From an uncultured Bacteroidia bacterium (GTDB lineage Bacteria > Bacteroidota > Bacteroidia > Bacteroidales > CAJPTX01): a DNA stretch of 64,000 nucleotides. The translations under genes were made by a program, and so were the position numbers. The stretch is from positions 1 to 64,000 of the forward strand of contig CALHSW010000029.1 in NCBI GenBank assembly GCA_938038735.1, in the 5' to 3' direction. Under the pieces are notes generated by a model. The model had not been told where the DNA came from and made no database searches. It worked only from the letters and a program-made list of their open reading frames with translations. This document shows positions 44,180 to 52,185 of this stretch, piece after piece (within the stretch, counting starts at the first letter, position 1; each line of letters begins with the position of its first letter).

Positions 44180-46957
44180 ATGGTGTTTAGAAAGAGGCAG
44201 TGCAGCAGGAGGAGAAAAGCGGGGCGTAGCGGGTGGCGCATGTCGTTGTGCGTTGCGTTGTGCTTGTACGCCCTAATTGTGCCGGCGCAGGCTGAGGGGC
44301 AGGTGCTTGACAGCGCGCAGCAGTACGCACAGCGAGGGGATTGGCACGGCGTGTACCTGTTGCTCAATGCGGCAGTGTCGGGGTGCGACACGTGCTACGA
44401 GGAGCGTAGCCTGCTGGCAGAGAGCATGGTGCGGCTGCGCCGAGAGCTAGAAAGGGCAGAGATTATTTTGAGCTTCCAAGCGCATACGCCGAAGAATTTG
44501 CTTCTGCATGCTGAGGCGCAGCAATTGCTGTATCGGTTTCCGGATGCCGAGAAGACGTATCAGGAGTACATGTCGCTAGGGGATTTTTCCCTGCTCTCTA
44601 GAGCCGAGACGCAGCAGCGTATCGCATCGTGCCAAAGCGGAGAGCAGCTCTGCATGAGCGGATTTGACCCGTGGTGCGGCTATCGTGTCAAGGTGCGGCA
44701 GTTGGAAGCGGCAGGCGTGGTTGACACGAGCGGCAGGGGGTACACGTTGGTTGCGTTGCCCTCATCACTGAAAGGGGAGTACGATGTGCAAGACAGTGCG
44801 TTTACCACGCAGCTGGCGTACCCGCGGGGGACGAAAGCTGGAACGAAATTGATTTTTCCGCGCCGGCAGTTTGCCAATGGGCCGCGTGACCTTTACATCA
44901 CTGAACAAGGAGCTGATGGGCTATGGACGCAGCCTGCCTCTGCGGGGGCGATAGTGAATAGCCCCTACGATGAGAGTTTAGCGATTTTGGCCGAGGATGG
45001 GAAGACGCTCTACTTCAGCTCGTCGGGGCATTACGGCCTGGGGGGGCAAGACATTTTTAAGAGCGTGTATGACCCCCGCGTGGGGCAGTGGAGCGCGCCG
45101 GAAAACATCGGTTTCCCGTATAATTCACCTGCTGATGACTACTTGGTGGGAATCCCTAATGGGCGGGGCGAGGTGCTTGTGATGAGCAATCGGAATGCAG
45201 GGGGTGATAGCGTTTATATCTACAGCTTGGAGTATAATGCGCAGATGGCCGGTGTTGCCTTGGAGGATGCGTCGGCACGCTACGCACGGGCGCGTTTTGA
45301 TTGGGCTGGTGCGCCACGTGCGCGCAAGAAGGGGGTTGCGGCAGCGCGAGCTGATGCGACATTGGCGGTGGCGCAGCAGACGGCTAGCTTTCGGGACGTG
45401 GAGCAAGATGGGGAGTATAGAGCCGCCCTTGCGGAGGGTTACGCGCAGCAGCGCAAGGCGGATACGCTGCGTATTGAATTGCAGAAGCTGCGGGAGCGGG
45501 TGTGGGATGCGAAGACATCGCAGCAGCGCAAGGCGCTAGAGCGACGCATAGAGCCTATTGAGAAGGGAATGTTGGAAGCGCAGAAGAAGGCGGACGCGCA
45601 GTTTGTGCTGGCGAGTCGCATAGAGCAGGAGTACATTCTGGGGGTGCGTACGGCACCACGTAAGCAGACAGGGGCAGGAGCAGCGGGATTTGCGGGGGAT
45701 AATCCTAAGTATCTCCACTTGGCGCAGTTGGCCCCGACGGTGTTCCAGCGTGATGAGATTGCGGAGCTTGATGAGGCTTCAAAGGGTGCAGAGGTGCGCA
45801 TGCAGCAGGTGAGAGATTTGCTGCGGCAGCAGGAAGAATTTCGGGGCCTGACGGCGGATACCTCGGTGGGGACTACAGCCCTTGCGATGGGCGAGGAGGC
45901 GGTAGAGCGCAGCGCACGGGCCTTCGTGGATCGATACGGCGGGGGGATAGAACGTGAGCGGCAGATATACCAGCAATGTTTACCTGTGGCCTTAATGAAG
46001 AGCAACCGCAATGAGCAGGTGCAGGTGCAAGCGTGCGATTCGCGGGCGCGGGAACAGTATCGCAACGCCGAAGCGGTAGAAAACAATAGCGATCCGCACG
46101 CCGCGGCGCAAGGGCTGTTCAGCGCATTGGTGTTCCGCATGCTGGGGAATAAGTATATGGAGCTAGGCTTCTCGTATGCATGGGGCATGGTAAAGTATCG
46201 CGATGGGGTGCAGCGGCAAATTGATACGCTTCTTCGCTGGGTGGCACCGAGCGTGGAGAGGGAGTCGCAGCAGAGCGCGGTGGGCAATGCGCTACAGAGT
46301 GGGGGAGCTGGCTCAATACGTTTGGCTGCGCCTAAGGTGGCGGGGCTTACCATAGAGAACCCTACGCGATATACCGCCGACTCACCAGTGCCACGGGATG
46401 AGGTGCTGCCGAAGGGGGTGGTGTACAAACTACAGCTGGGGGCATATACCAATCCTATAGATCCCGCGCTGTTCAGTGGGATGTACCCAGTGAGCGCTGT
46501 AACTGCGAATGGTGGCAAGGTGACGAAATACTACGCGGGGCTGTTTCGCATGAAGGCAGAGGCGGACAAGGGGAAGGCGATTACTGCGCAGTGCGGATTC
46601 CCGGAGTCGTTCGTGGTGGCGTGGTACGATGGGCGAGAAGTTCCACTCGCGAGGGCGAAGGCTTTGGAAAGCACGTCAGAAGATGGGAATGGGGAGGCGG
46701 CGCAGCCGCCGGCTGGTCAGTTCCGTGTGGAGGTGGGGGCATTTGAAGGGGTGCTGCCTACCTACGTGAGCGAAACGCTGCAGCTTCTTGCGCCGGGCAA
46801 AGAGCTGCAGAAGCGGCCGGATGGAGGTGGCAGGTGGGTGTATAGCGTAGGGGTGTTCACGACGAGAGATGATGCGGAGCGGCTGTGTAACAATCTGAAG
46901 GGTAGCGGGCTGACCGAGGCGAAGGTGCTAGATGTGGCGGTTGAAACGGAGGAGTAG
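44180..46957 (+). CDS. Exported TPR/PD40 protein with two C-terminal SPOR-like domains
   Basis: 925 residues. A signal or anchor segment (MSLCVALCLYALIVPAQAEG, from residue 21; the ATG at 44240 is an alternative start) leads into TPR-like helices (about 40-150), a PD40 beta-propeller stretch (TLYFSSSGHYGLGGQDIF, about 273-290; GEVLVMSNRNAGGDSVYIYSL) and a long coiled-coil region (about 400-700). Two SPOR-like domains are at the C-terminus (VVYKLQLGAYTNPID, about 748; FRVEVGAFEGVLP, about 847). T9SS-linked proteins such as PG1058 combine TPR and beta-propeller with OmpA; here SPOR replaces OmpA, which would tether it to peptidoglycan. Confidence 0.72.
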   Translation: MVFRKRQCSRRRKAGRSGWRMSLCVALCLYALIVPAQAEGQVLDSAQQYAQRGDWHGVYLLLNAAVSGCDTCYEERSLLAESMVRLRRELERAEIILSFQAHTPKNLLLHAEAQQLLYRFPDAEKTYQEYMSLGDFSLLSRAETQQRIASCQSGEQLCMSGFDPWCGYRVKVRQLEAAGVVDTSGRGYTLVALPSSLKGEYDVQDSAFTTQLAYPRGTKAGTKLIFPRRQFANGPRDLYITEQGADGLWTQPASAGAIVNSPYDESLAILAEDGKTLYFSSSGHYGLGGQDIFKSVYDPRVGQWSAPENIGFPYNSPADDYLVGIPNGRGEVLVMSNRNAGGDSVYIYSLEYNAQMAGVALEDASARYARARFDWAGAPRARKKGVAAARADATLAVAQQTASFRDVEQDGEYRAALAEGYAQQRKADTLRIELQKLRERVWDAKTSQQRKALERRIEPIEKGMLEAQKKADAQFVLASRIEQEYILGVRTAPRKQTGAGAAGFAGDNPKYLHLAQLAPTVFQRDEIAELDEASKGAEVRMQQVRDLLRQQEEFRGLTADTSVGTTALAMGEEAVERSARAFVDRYGGGIERERQIYQQCLPVALMKSNRNEQVQVQACDSRAREQYRNAEAVENNSDPHAAAQGLFSALVFRMLGNKYMELGFSYAWGMVKYRDGVQRQIDTLLRWVAPSVERESQQSAVGNALQSGGAGSIRLAAPKVAGLTIENPTRYTADSPVPRDEVLPKGVVYKLQLGAYTNPIDPALFSGMYPVSAVTANGGKVTKYYAGLFRMKAEADKGKAITAQCGFPESFVVAWYDGREVPLARAKALESTSEDGNGEAAQPPAGQFRVEVGAFEGVLPTYVSETLQLLAPGKELQKRPDGGGRWVYSVGVFTTRDDAERLCNNLKGSGLTEAKVLDVAVETEE

Positions 46958-46960
46958 AAA

Positions 46961-47935
46961 ATGGAGGAAGTTCTGTTTGCAGGCAATAGGCTATGCGATT
47001 TGCTAGGAATTCGAATTCCTTTGTTGCAGGGCGGTATGGTGTGGTGCAGTGGTTGGCGGCTGGCTGCGGCGGTGTCAAGCGGTGGCGGCCTTGGAGTGTT
47101 GGGGGCGGGCTCCATGCACGCAGACTACCTGAGGGAGTCAATAAAGAAGGTCCGAGCGGCAACGTCAAGCCCATTTGGGGTAAATGTGCCGCTGCTTTAC
47201 AAGCATGCGGAGGCGTGCATTGCCGTGTGCGAGGAGGAGCGGGTGCCGGTGGTGGTAACCTCAGCGGGGTCTCCATCAAAGTGGACTACGAGGCTGCATA
47301 CTGCGGGCTGCAAGGTGGGGCATGTGGTGGCGAACGAGAAATTTACCCGCAAGGCGGAGGCGGCAGGGGTTGATTTTCTAATAGCTGAAGGCTTTGAGGC
47401 TGGCGGACATAATGGGGTGGAAGAGTTGACCACGCTCGTTTTGGCGCAGATGGCGAGGCGGTGGACCAGTTTGCCGTTGGTGTCGGCGGGGGGGTACTTT
47501 GACGGGGTGGGGCTGGCCGCGGCACTCGTGCTTGGGGCAGACGGCGTGCAGATGGGTACGCGCTTTGCGTGCACAGGGGAGTCATCGGCTAGCGAATCAA
47601 CGAAGGAGTATCTGCTTGCACTTGGCGACTCGAGTACGCAGCTGGTGGCTAAGGCAGTAAGCCCTACGCGAATGGTGCGCAATGCGTACTGCGAGAGCAT
47701 TATGAAACTAGAACGAGAGGGGGCTAGCAGAGATGTTGTGGAGGAGTTTATGGGGAAGGGGCGTACGAGGAAGGGACTGTTGGACGGAGATCTTATTGAG
47801 GGCGAGGTAGAGGTGGGGCAGATAGTGGCGGCAATAGATGATTTGCCCTCAGCGGTTGATGTGGTGCGAGAGGTAGGGGCTGCATGCGTAGCTAGGCTGC
47901 AGGAGATAGCGAAAGGAGGGGTGCAGCGTGGGTAG
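46961..47935 (+). CDS. FMN-dependent enoyl-ACP reductase (FabK-like) or nitronate monooxygenase
   Basis: A 324-residue flavoprotein of the 2-nitropropane dioxygenase fold. Signatures are PLLQGGMVWCSGWRLAAAVSSGGGLGVLG, the GSPSKWTTRLHTAG segment, IAEGFEAGGHNG (about 143) and GADGVQMGTRF. The order and spacing closely resemble Streptococcus pneumoniae FabK, which reduces enoyl-ACP in fatty-acid elongation. I favour FabK over nitronate monooxygenase on that likeness. The next gene starts inside this one (GTG at 47928). Confidence 0.82.
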   Translation: MEEVLFAGNRLCDLLGIRIPLLQGGMVWCSGWRLAAAVSSGGGLGVLGAGSMHADYLRESIKKVRAATSSPFGVNVPLLYKHAEACIAVCEEERVPVVVTSAGSPSKWTTRLHTAGCKVGHVVANEKFTRKAEAAGVDFLIAEGFEAGGHNGVEELTTLVLAQMARRWTSLPLVSAGGYFDGVGLAAALVLGADGVQMGTRFACTGESSASESTKEYLLALGDSSTQLVAKAVSPTRMVRNAYCESIMKLEREGASRDVVEEFMGKGRTRKGLLDGDLIEGEVEVGQIVAAIDDLPSAVDVVREVGAACVARLQEIAKGGVQRG

Positions 47936-49187
47936 GCTGGAGAAGTTTACGCTAGAGAATGGGTTGCGGGTGGTGGTAGACACCGATATGAGCACGAGCA
48001 TGGTGTCGATGTGCCTGGCGTACGATGTTGGGGCGCGGGATGAGGATCCTCATCGCACGGGGTTTGCCCATCTGTTTGAGCATTTGATGTTTGGAGGGAG
48101 CATTAATATTCCCTCGTACGATGCGCCGTTGGAACGAGCGGGGGGTACAAATAATGCGTACACTACGCAAGATTTGACGTGCTTCCATTGCCAGGTGCCG
48201 TGGGAGAATTTAGAGGTGGCATTTTGGCTGGAGAGCGACCGTATGCTCTCTCTAGCGTTCACGCCGGAGAGTCTGGAGGTGCAGCGGAGCGTGGTGGTGC
48301 AGGAGTTTAAGCAGGTGGCGTTGAATGCGCCCTACGGCGATGTTCAGCATCTACTGCATGGCTTGCTCTACAAAGAGCACCCGTACCAATGGCCTACCCT
48401 TGGGAAGAACGTGGCTCACATTGAGGGGGCAAGCATGGAGGAGGTTAAGGCGTTTTTTTACAGCCACTACGCGCCGAACAATGCTGCATTGGCTCTATCG
48501 GGACACGTGGAGGCGGCCGAGGTGAGGCGTTTGGCCGAGAAATGGTTTGGGCCAATAGAACGACGAGCAGTGGTGCCCCGCAACCTGCCTATTGAGCCGC
48601 AGCTTGAGGCGCAGCGCCGGCAGCGGGTGCAACGCCCCGTTCCCTGCGATGCGGTATTCGTAGCGTTCCCAATGGTTGGGCTGATGGATAGCCAATTCTC
48701 AACGTACGATTTGCTCAGCGATATACTAGCTAATGGGGAGAGCGCACGGCTTAACAGACGACTCCGAGAGGAGCGGCAGCTATTTGCAGAAATTGATGCC
48801 ACGGTTTCAGGGCTTGTCGACCCTGGTTTCTTCTTGGTGTCGGGGGTGCTACATGATGGGGTGAGTATAGAAGAAGGCGAGCGGGCCATTTATGAGGAGC
48901 TAGAGCAGCTGCAGGATGTGACAGAGGAAGAGCTGCATAAAGTGCAATTGAAGTTTGCGGCAACGCGGGTATTTGAGCGGCTAAGTTCATTGATCCGTGC
49001 GGAGTCATATAGCCGTTACGAGTTGCTTGGGGGTGCAGCGCGATGGGATGCTGAGGTTGGGTTGCGGCAGGAGGTAACGCTTGAGGCTTTGAAGAAGGTG
49101 GTGCAGGAGCGTTTTGTAGAGTCGCGAAGCGTGGTGCTAGAGTATGCAGCGGGAGAAAAGGAGAGCGAAAATGGCGGAGCTGAATAG
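47928..49187 (+). CDS. M16-family zinc peptidase, catalytic partner
   Basis: A 419-residue insulinase-family protease. The inverted zinc motif HLFEH is at residues 48-52, with the third ligand glutamate about 75 residues later (SVVVQEFKQV). GGTNNAYTTQDLT follows. The GTG start is preceded by GAAAGGAGG. Its neighbour, overlapping by 17 bases, is an M16 protein without the motif; bacterial M16B enzymes often work as such catalytic/non-catalytic pairs. No signal peptide, so probably cytoplasmic. Confidence 0.9.
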   Translation: MGRLEKFTLENGLRVVVDTDMSTSMVSMCLAYDVGARDEDPHRTGFAHLFEHLMFGGSINIPSYDAPLERAGGTNNAYTTQDLTCFHCQVPWENLEVAFWLESDRMLSLAFTPESLEVQRSVVVQEFKQVALNAPYGDVQHLLHGLLYKEHPYQWPTLGKNVAHIEGASMEEVKAFFYSHYAPNNAALALSGHVEAAEVRRLAEKWFGPIERRAVVPRNLPIEPQLEAQRRQRVQRPVPCDAVFVAFPMVGLMDSQFSTYDLLSDILANGESARLNRRLREERQLFAEIDATVSGLVDPGFFLVSGVLHDGVSIEEGERAIYEELEQLQDVTEEELHKVQLKFAATRVFERLSSLIRAESYSRYELLGGAARWDAEVGLRQEVTLEALKKVVQERFVESRSVVLEYAAGEKESENGGAE

Positions 49188-50481
49188 GAAAGAGATGCCC
49201 CAGCTAGCGTGGGGAAGCAGTTTACCGGCAGTGGATTTATTGCGGGAGGAGTTGCTTAATGGCGATAAGCTTACGCTGCTTGCAGGGGGCGAGGGTTCGG
49301 CTGTGATGCTGTGGGTTTACTTTCCGCTTGGCGAAGGAGCTGGGGCAGGACGGATTGTGGCGAGCGGAGCATTTGACGTGCTGCTTCGCGGCACAGCTAT
49401 GCGGAGCGATGCGGAACTTTCAGAACGCTTTGACACGTTAGGTACGCAGGTGCAGAGCTTTGCTACGAAGGATTACGGTGGATTTCAAATGTTATCCACT
49501 GAGGTAGCGTTTCGGGAGTCGCTGGATCTGTTGCTGGAGTCGTTGACGGTACCTGCGTACGCAGAGCAGAGCTTTTTATCGTGGAGGGGGCGTACGTCAG
49601 TTGGGCTAGAGGTAGCTGCCCAAACGCCTAGCTACGTGGCGCAGCGAGTGTTATGGAGTGCCATGCTCGGCGAACCGCACCGCTACCAGACCTACGCAGT
49701 GCCGGAGAACGTGGCGGAGATGGAGCGCGGGGCTTTAGAGCAGTATTATCGGGAGAGCATCGCGGGGTGCAGCTGCCACGTGCTGGCGTGTGGCCCAGTG
49801 CGCGGGGAGTGGCAGCAGGTGCTGCGCGAGGAGTTTTGTAAACGGGAGTCGGGGCGAGAGACTCCACTTGCCAGTGCGCCGCTCGTGCCATCGTGTGGGC
49901 GGCGTACGGAGATAGGGGAATCTGTGCAACGGCGGCAGGCATCGGTGCAGCTAGGATGCATACTTCCCAAGTCCGGCCATGCGGGCGATGTTGATTTGGC
50001 GATACTCGTGTCGTTGCTGGGGGGGTATATGGGGAGTCGGTTGATGCAGAAGCTGCGGGAGGAGAAGGGGTATACGTATGGGGTGCGAGCCACGGCGAGC
50101 TACTTTTTGGATGGCGGAGTGCTTCAGGTGTCGAGCGAAGTAGGCAACAACTACGTAGCGGAATGCGTAAAAGATATAAAGGGGGAGTTTGCGAGGCTGC
50201 GAGATTCGTTGGTGGGTGCAGAGGAGCTGGATCGGTTGCAGAGCTATCTGCATGGGCGTTTGCTGCGGAGCAGAGGTGGTGTATACGCAACGCTGGCGGG
50301 GTTGCGATCGTACGTGCTGAATGCGGGGTTCGGCGTAGACTACCCTGATCGTTACGCTGCGGCGTTGCACTCCATAACCGCGGAGCGGCTTCGTGCGGCG
50401 GCGGCGGAGTGGCTGGCGGAGGCGCGTTTCACACTGAGCGTGGCGGGCGATGCGGCGGAGTTTTCGGAGGTTCGTTGGTAA
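49171..50481 (+). CDS. M16-family protein without zinc motif, partner subunit
   Basis: A 436-residue M16-like protein. It has the fold's pattern (VYFPLGEGAGAGRIVASGAF; MQKLREEKGYTYGVRATASYF, about 291-311) but no HxxEH, so it is the inactive partner of the preceding peptidase. The ATG at 49171 follows AAAGGAGAGCG, better than the longer in-frame start at 49144. The C-terminal R/Y pair (LREEKGYTYGV) is the conserved substrate-binding region of M16 partners. Confidence 0.85.
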   Translation: MAELNRKEMPQLAWGSSLPAVDLLREELLNGDKLTLLAGGEGSAVMLWVYFPLGEGAGAGRIVASGAFDVLLRGTAMRSDAELSERFDTLGTQVQSFATKDYGGFQMLSTEVAFRESLDLLLESLTVPAYAEQSFLSWRGRTSVGLEVAAQTPSYVAQRVLWSAMLGEPHRYQTYAVPENVAEMERGALEQYYRESIAGCSCHVLACGPVRGEWQQVLREEFCKRESGRETPLASAPLVPSCGRRTEIGESVQRRQASVQLGCILPKSGHAGDVDLAILVSLLGGYMGSRLMQKLREEKGYTYGVRATASYFLDGGVLQVSSEVGNNYVAECVKDIKGEFARLRDSLVGAEELDRLQSYLHGRLLRSRGGVYATLAGLRSYVLNAGFGVDYPDRYAAALHSITAERLRAAAAEWLAEARFTLSVAGDAAEFSEVRW

Positions 50482-50516
50482 AGGGATGCGAGAGGGGCGA
50501 AGAGATAGAGAAAGAT

Positions 50517-52163
50517 ATGAAAAGGGAAACTGTGATGGAAAGAGCGGCTTTTCGGTGCGTAAAGGTGGTGCTGCTGGTGCTGTTGCTAACAGCTGGCGGA
50601 GGCGTGTATGGACAAAAACCTCGCTATAATAAGCCGAAGCAGCCAACGTTGGTGCGTTTGGAGACGAATATGGAGACCAATCGCGTGACGATTTATTTTA
50701 TACCGGCGCAGTTCCATACAGACTACGTCAACGCAGAAGGAACTGTAATCTACCGGCGTAAGATGGTAGACGGTGCGGAGGATTGGGAAGAGATAGGTCG
50801 TGTTCCAGGTGCGGGCGTGTCCAATGTATTGCCCTACGTAGATAGAGACGCAGATATTTCACAGGGGCCTCAAGCCTATAGATTAGCATCGTACTCAAGC
50901 GAGGGGAATTCCGCAATGACCGATTCCCACGAGACGATGTTTCTGCGTTGCACGTACGATTCTTGCCGGGATGAGGTGCATCTCACATGGAATGATTACA
51001 AGGGGTGGGATAATAAATTTACGCAGTACCTTGTATGCGAGGTGAATAGCGGGTCAATCATACAAGAGTCAAATTACATTGCTACCATAGCTAATGCACC
51101 AGGCTATCGCACAGAGTTTAAAAAGGAGCAACTGAAGCGAGAATCAACGTATTACTACGCGGTGCAGATACAGCGGACCCCAGAAGAGGGAGAGAGGTTT
51201 CCCGATGGGAAGCCGAGGTACGACTGCTGGAGCAATAAGATATCGTTTTCAACCCGAAAGCTGATAAAACCGCGGCTAGTGATTGATAGCGTTATGGGTC
51301 AAGCTGGGGCGAATCGAGTGCTCTACACCATCGATGCTGCGGCGAAGGTGAAGCAGTTTGAGTTGATTTCACGTCGGGATACCACTGCTGGACCGACGAT
51401 GTGGACAACGTTGGATACATTTGAGGATAAAAGCCAGGGATTGACAATAGATGCATCGGAGGGGGTAAATTCCACCAGCCGAAACTACCTGTTGCGTGCC
51501 ATTGATGCGTGCGATCAAGAGGTATCTCGTTCGCATGACCTTAACAGCATGGTGGTTCGGATTACGGCGAAGGAGGATCATAACTACATTACGTTTAATA
51601 AGCTCCTTGTTCCTCCTGGGTCACAGCCGGAGTATCGACTGCACAGAATAATTGAGCGCAACGGAGAGGATGTGGACGAGGAGCTGAAAGTGTTTGTAGG
51701 GGATAGTGAGCCCCTTGAGTATGAAGATCCGACAGATCTACCATCGTTTCGGGGGATGAATTTTTTGGCAAAGTACCGATACTACGTCAAGGTGCGAGAG
51801 TTGCCGAGCGGCAAGAGCGGTATTGACCGTGGGCGCAGCGCGGTGGACAGCTGCTTCGTAGAGCCAAAAATCGTGTTGCCAACGGCGATAGCCCCACGTC
51901 CAACCGATGGGGGGCCTACGGCGGAGGGGAAGCGGATGGAGTTTAAACCCCTATCAAGCGGCACAACCCCCTACGAAATAACGATATACAATCGGGCAGG
52001 ACAGGTGATATTCCATAAGGAGAACGAGCCGTGGACGGGGCGGCTCCCCAATGGGCAATATGCGCCAGCGGGGGCGTATGTTTACAACGTAAAGCTGAAA
52101 GCGGTGGGGTATAAGACGATAGAGCAGACAGGAAGCCTAATGGTAGTGTATCCCATAAAGTAA
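50517..52163 (+). CDS. Exported protein with gliding-motility-associated C-terminal domain
   Basis: About 548 residues from MKRETV; an ATG six codons later is possible. Signal peptide CVKVVLLVLLLTAGGGVYGQ. The body is a chain of beta-sandwich (Fn3-like) segments rich in YY and aromatic residues. The end (YEITIYNRAGQVIFHKENEPWTG, then PAGAYVYNVKLKAVGYKTIEQTGSLMVVYP) is a CHU_C-type, i.e. type B-like, T9SS C-terminal domain, different from the type A domains at 16181 and 34457. Type B cargo is often shuttled by a PorP/SprF-like partner; none is seen here. It lies between the M16 genes and relA/spoT, all on one strand. Confidence 0.8.
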   Translation: MKRETVMERAAFRCVKVVLLVLLLTAGGGVYGQKPRYNKPKQPTLVRLETNMETNRVTIYFIPAQFHTDYVNAEGTVIYRRKMVDGAEDWEEIGRVPGAGVSNVLPYVDRDADISQGPQAYRLASYSSEGNSAMTDSHETMFLRCTYDSCRDEVHLTWNDYKGWDNKFTQYLVCEVNSGSIIQESNYIATIANAPGYRTEFKKEQLKRESTYYYAVQIQRTPEEGERFPDGKPRYDCWSNKISFSTRKLIKPRLVIDSVMGQAGANRVLYTIDAAAKVKQFELISRRDTTAGPTMWTTLDTFEDKSQGLTIDASEGVNSTSRNYLLRAIDACDQEVSRSHDLNSMVVRITAKEDHNYITFNKLLVPPGSQPEYRLHRIIERNGEDVDEELKVFVGDSEPLEYEDPTDLPSFRGMNFLAKYRYYVKVRELPSGKSGIDRGRSAVDSCFVEPKIVLPTAIAPRPTDGGPTAEGKRMEFKPLSSGTTPYEITIYNRAGQVIFHKENEPWTGRLPNGQYAPAGAYVYNVKLKAVGYKTIEQTGSLMVVYPIK

Positions 52164-52185
52164 TGCCGTTGCGTGGAGGGGAGAG

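Noticed and set aside
45439..46518. A 359-codon minus-strand ORF in the PD40/SPOR gene
   Set aside because: Low-complexity Ser/Cys/Arg-rich translation with no motif; shadow of the plus-strand gene.
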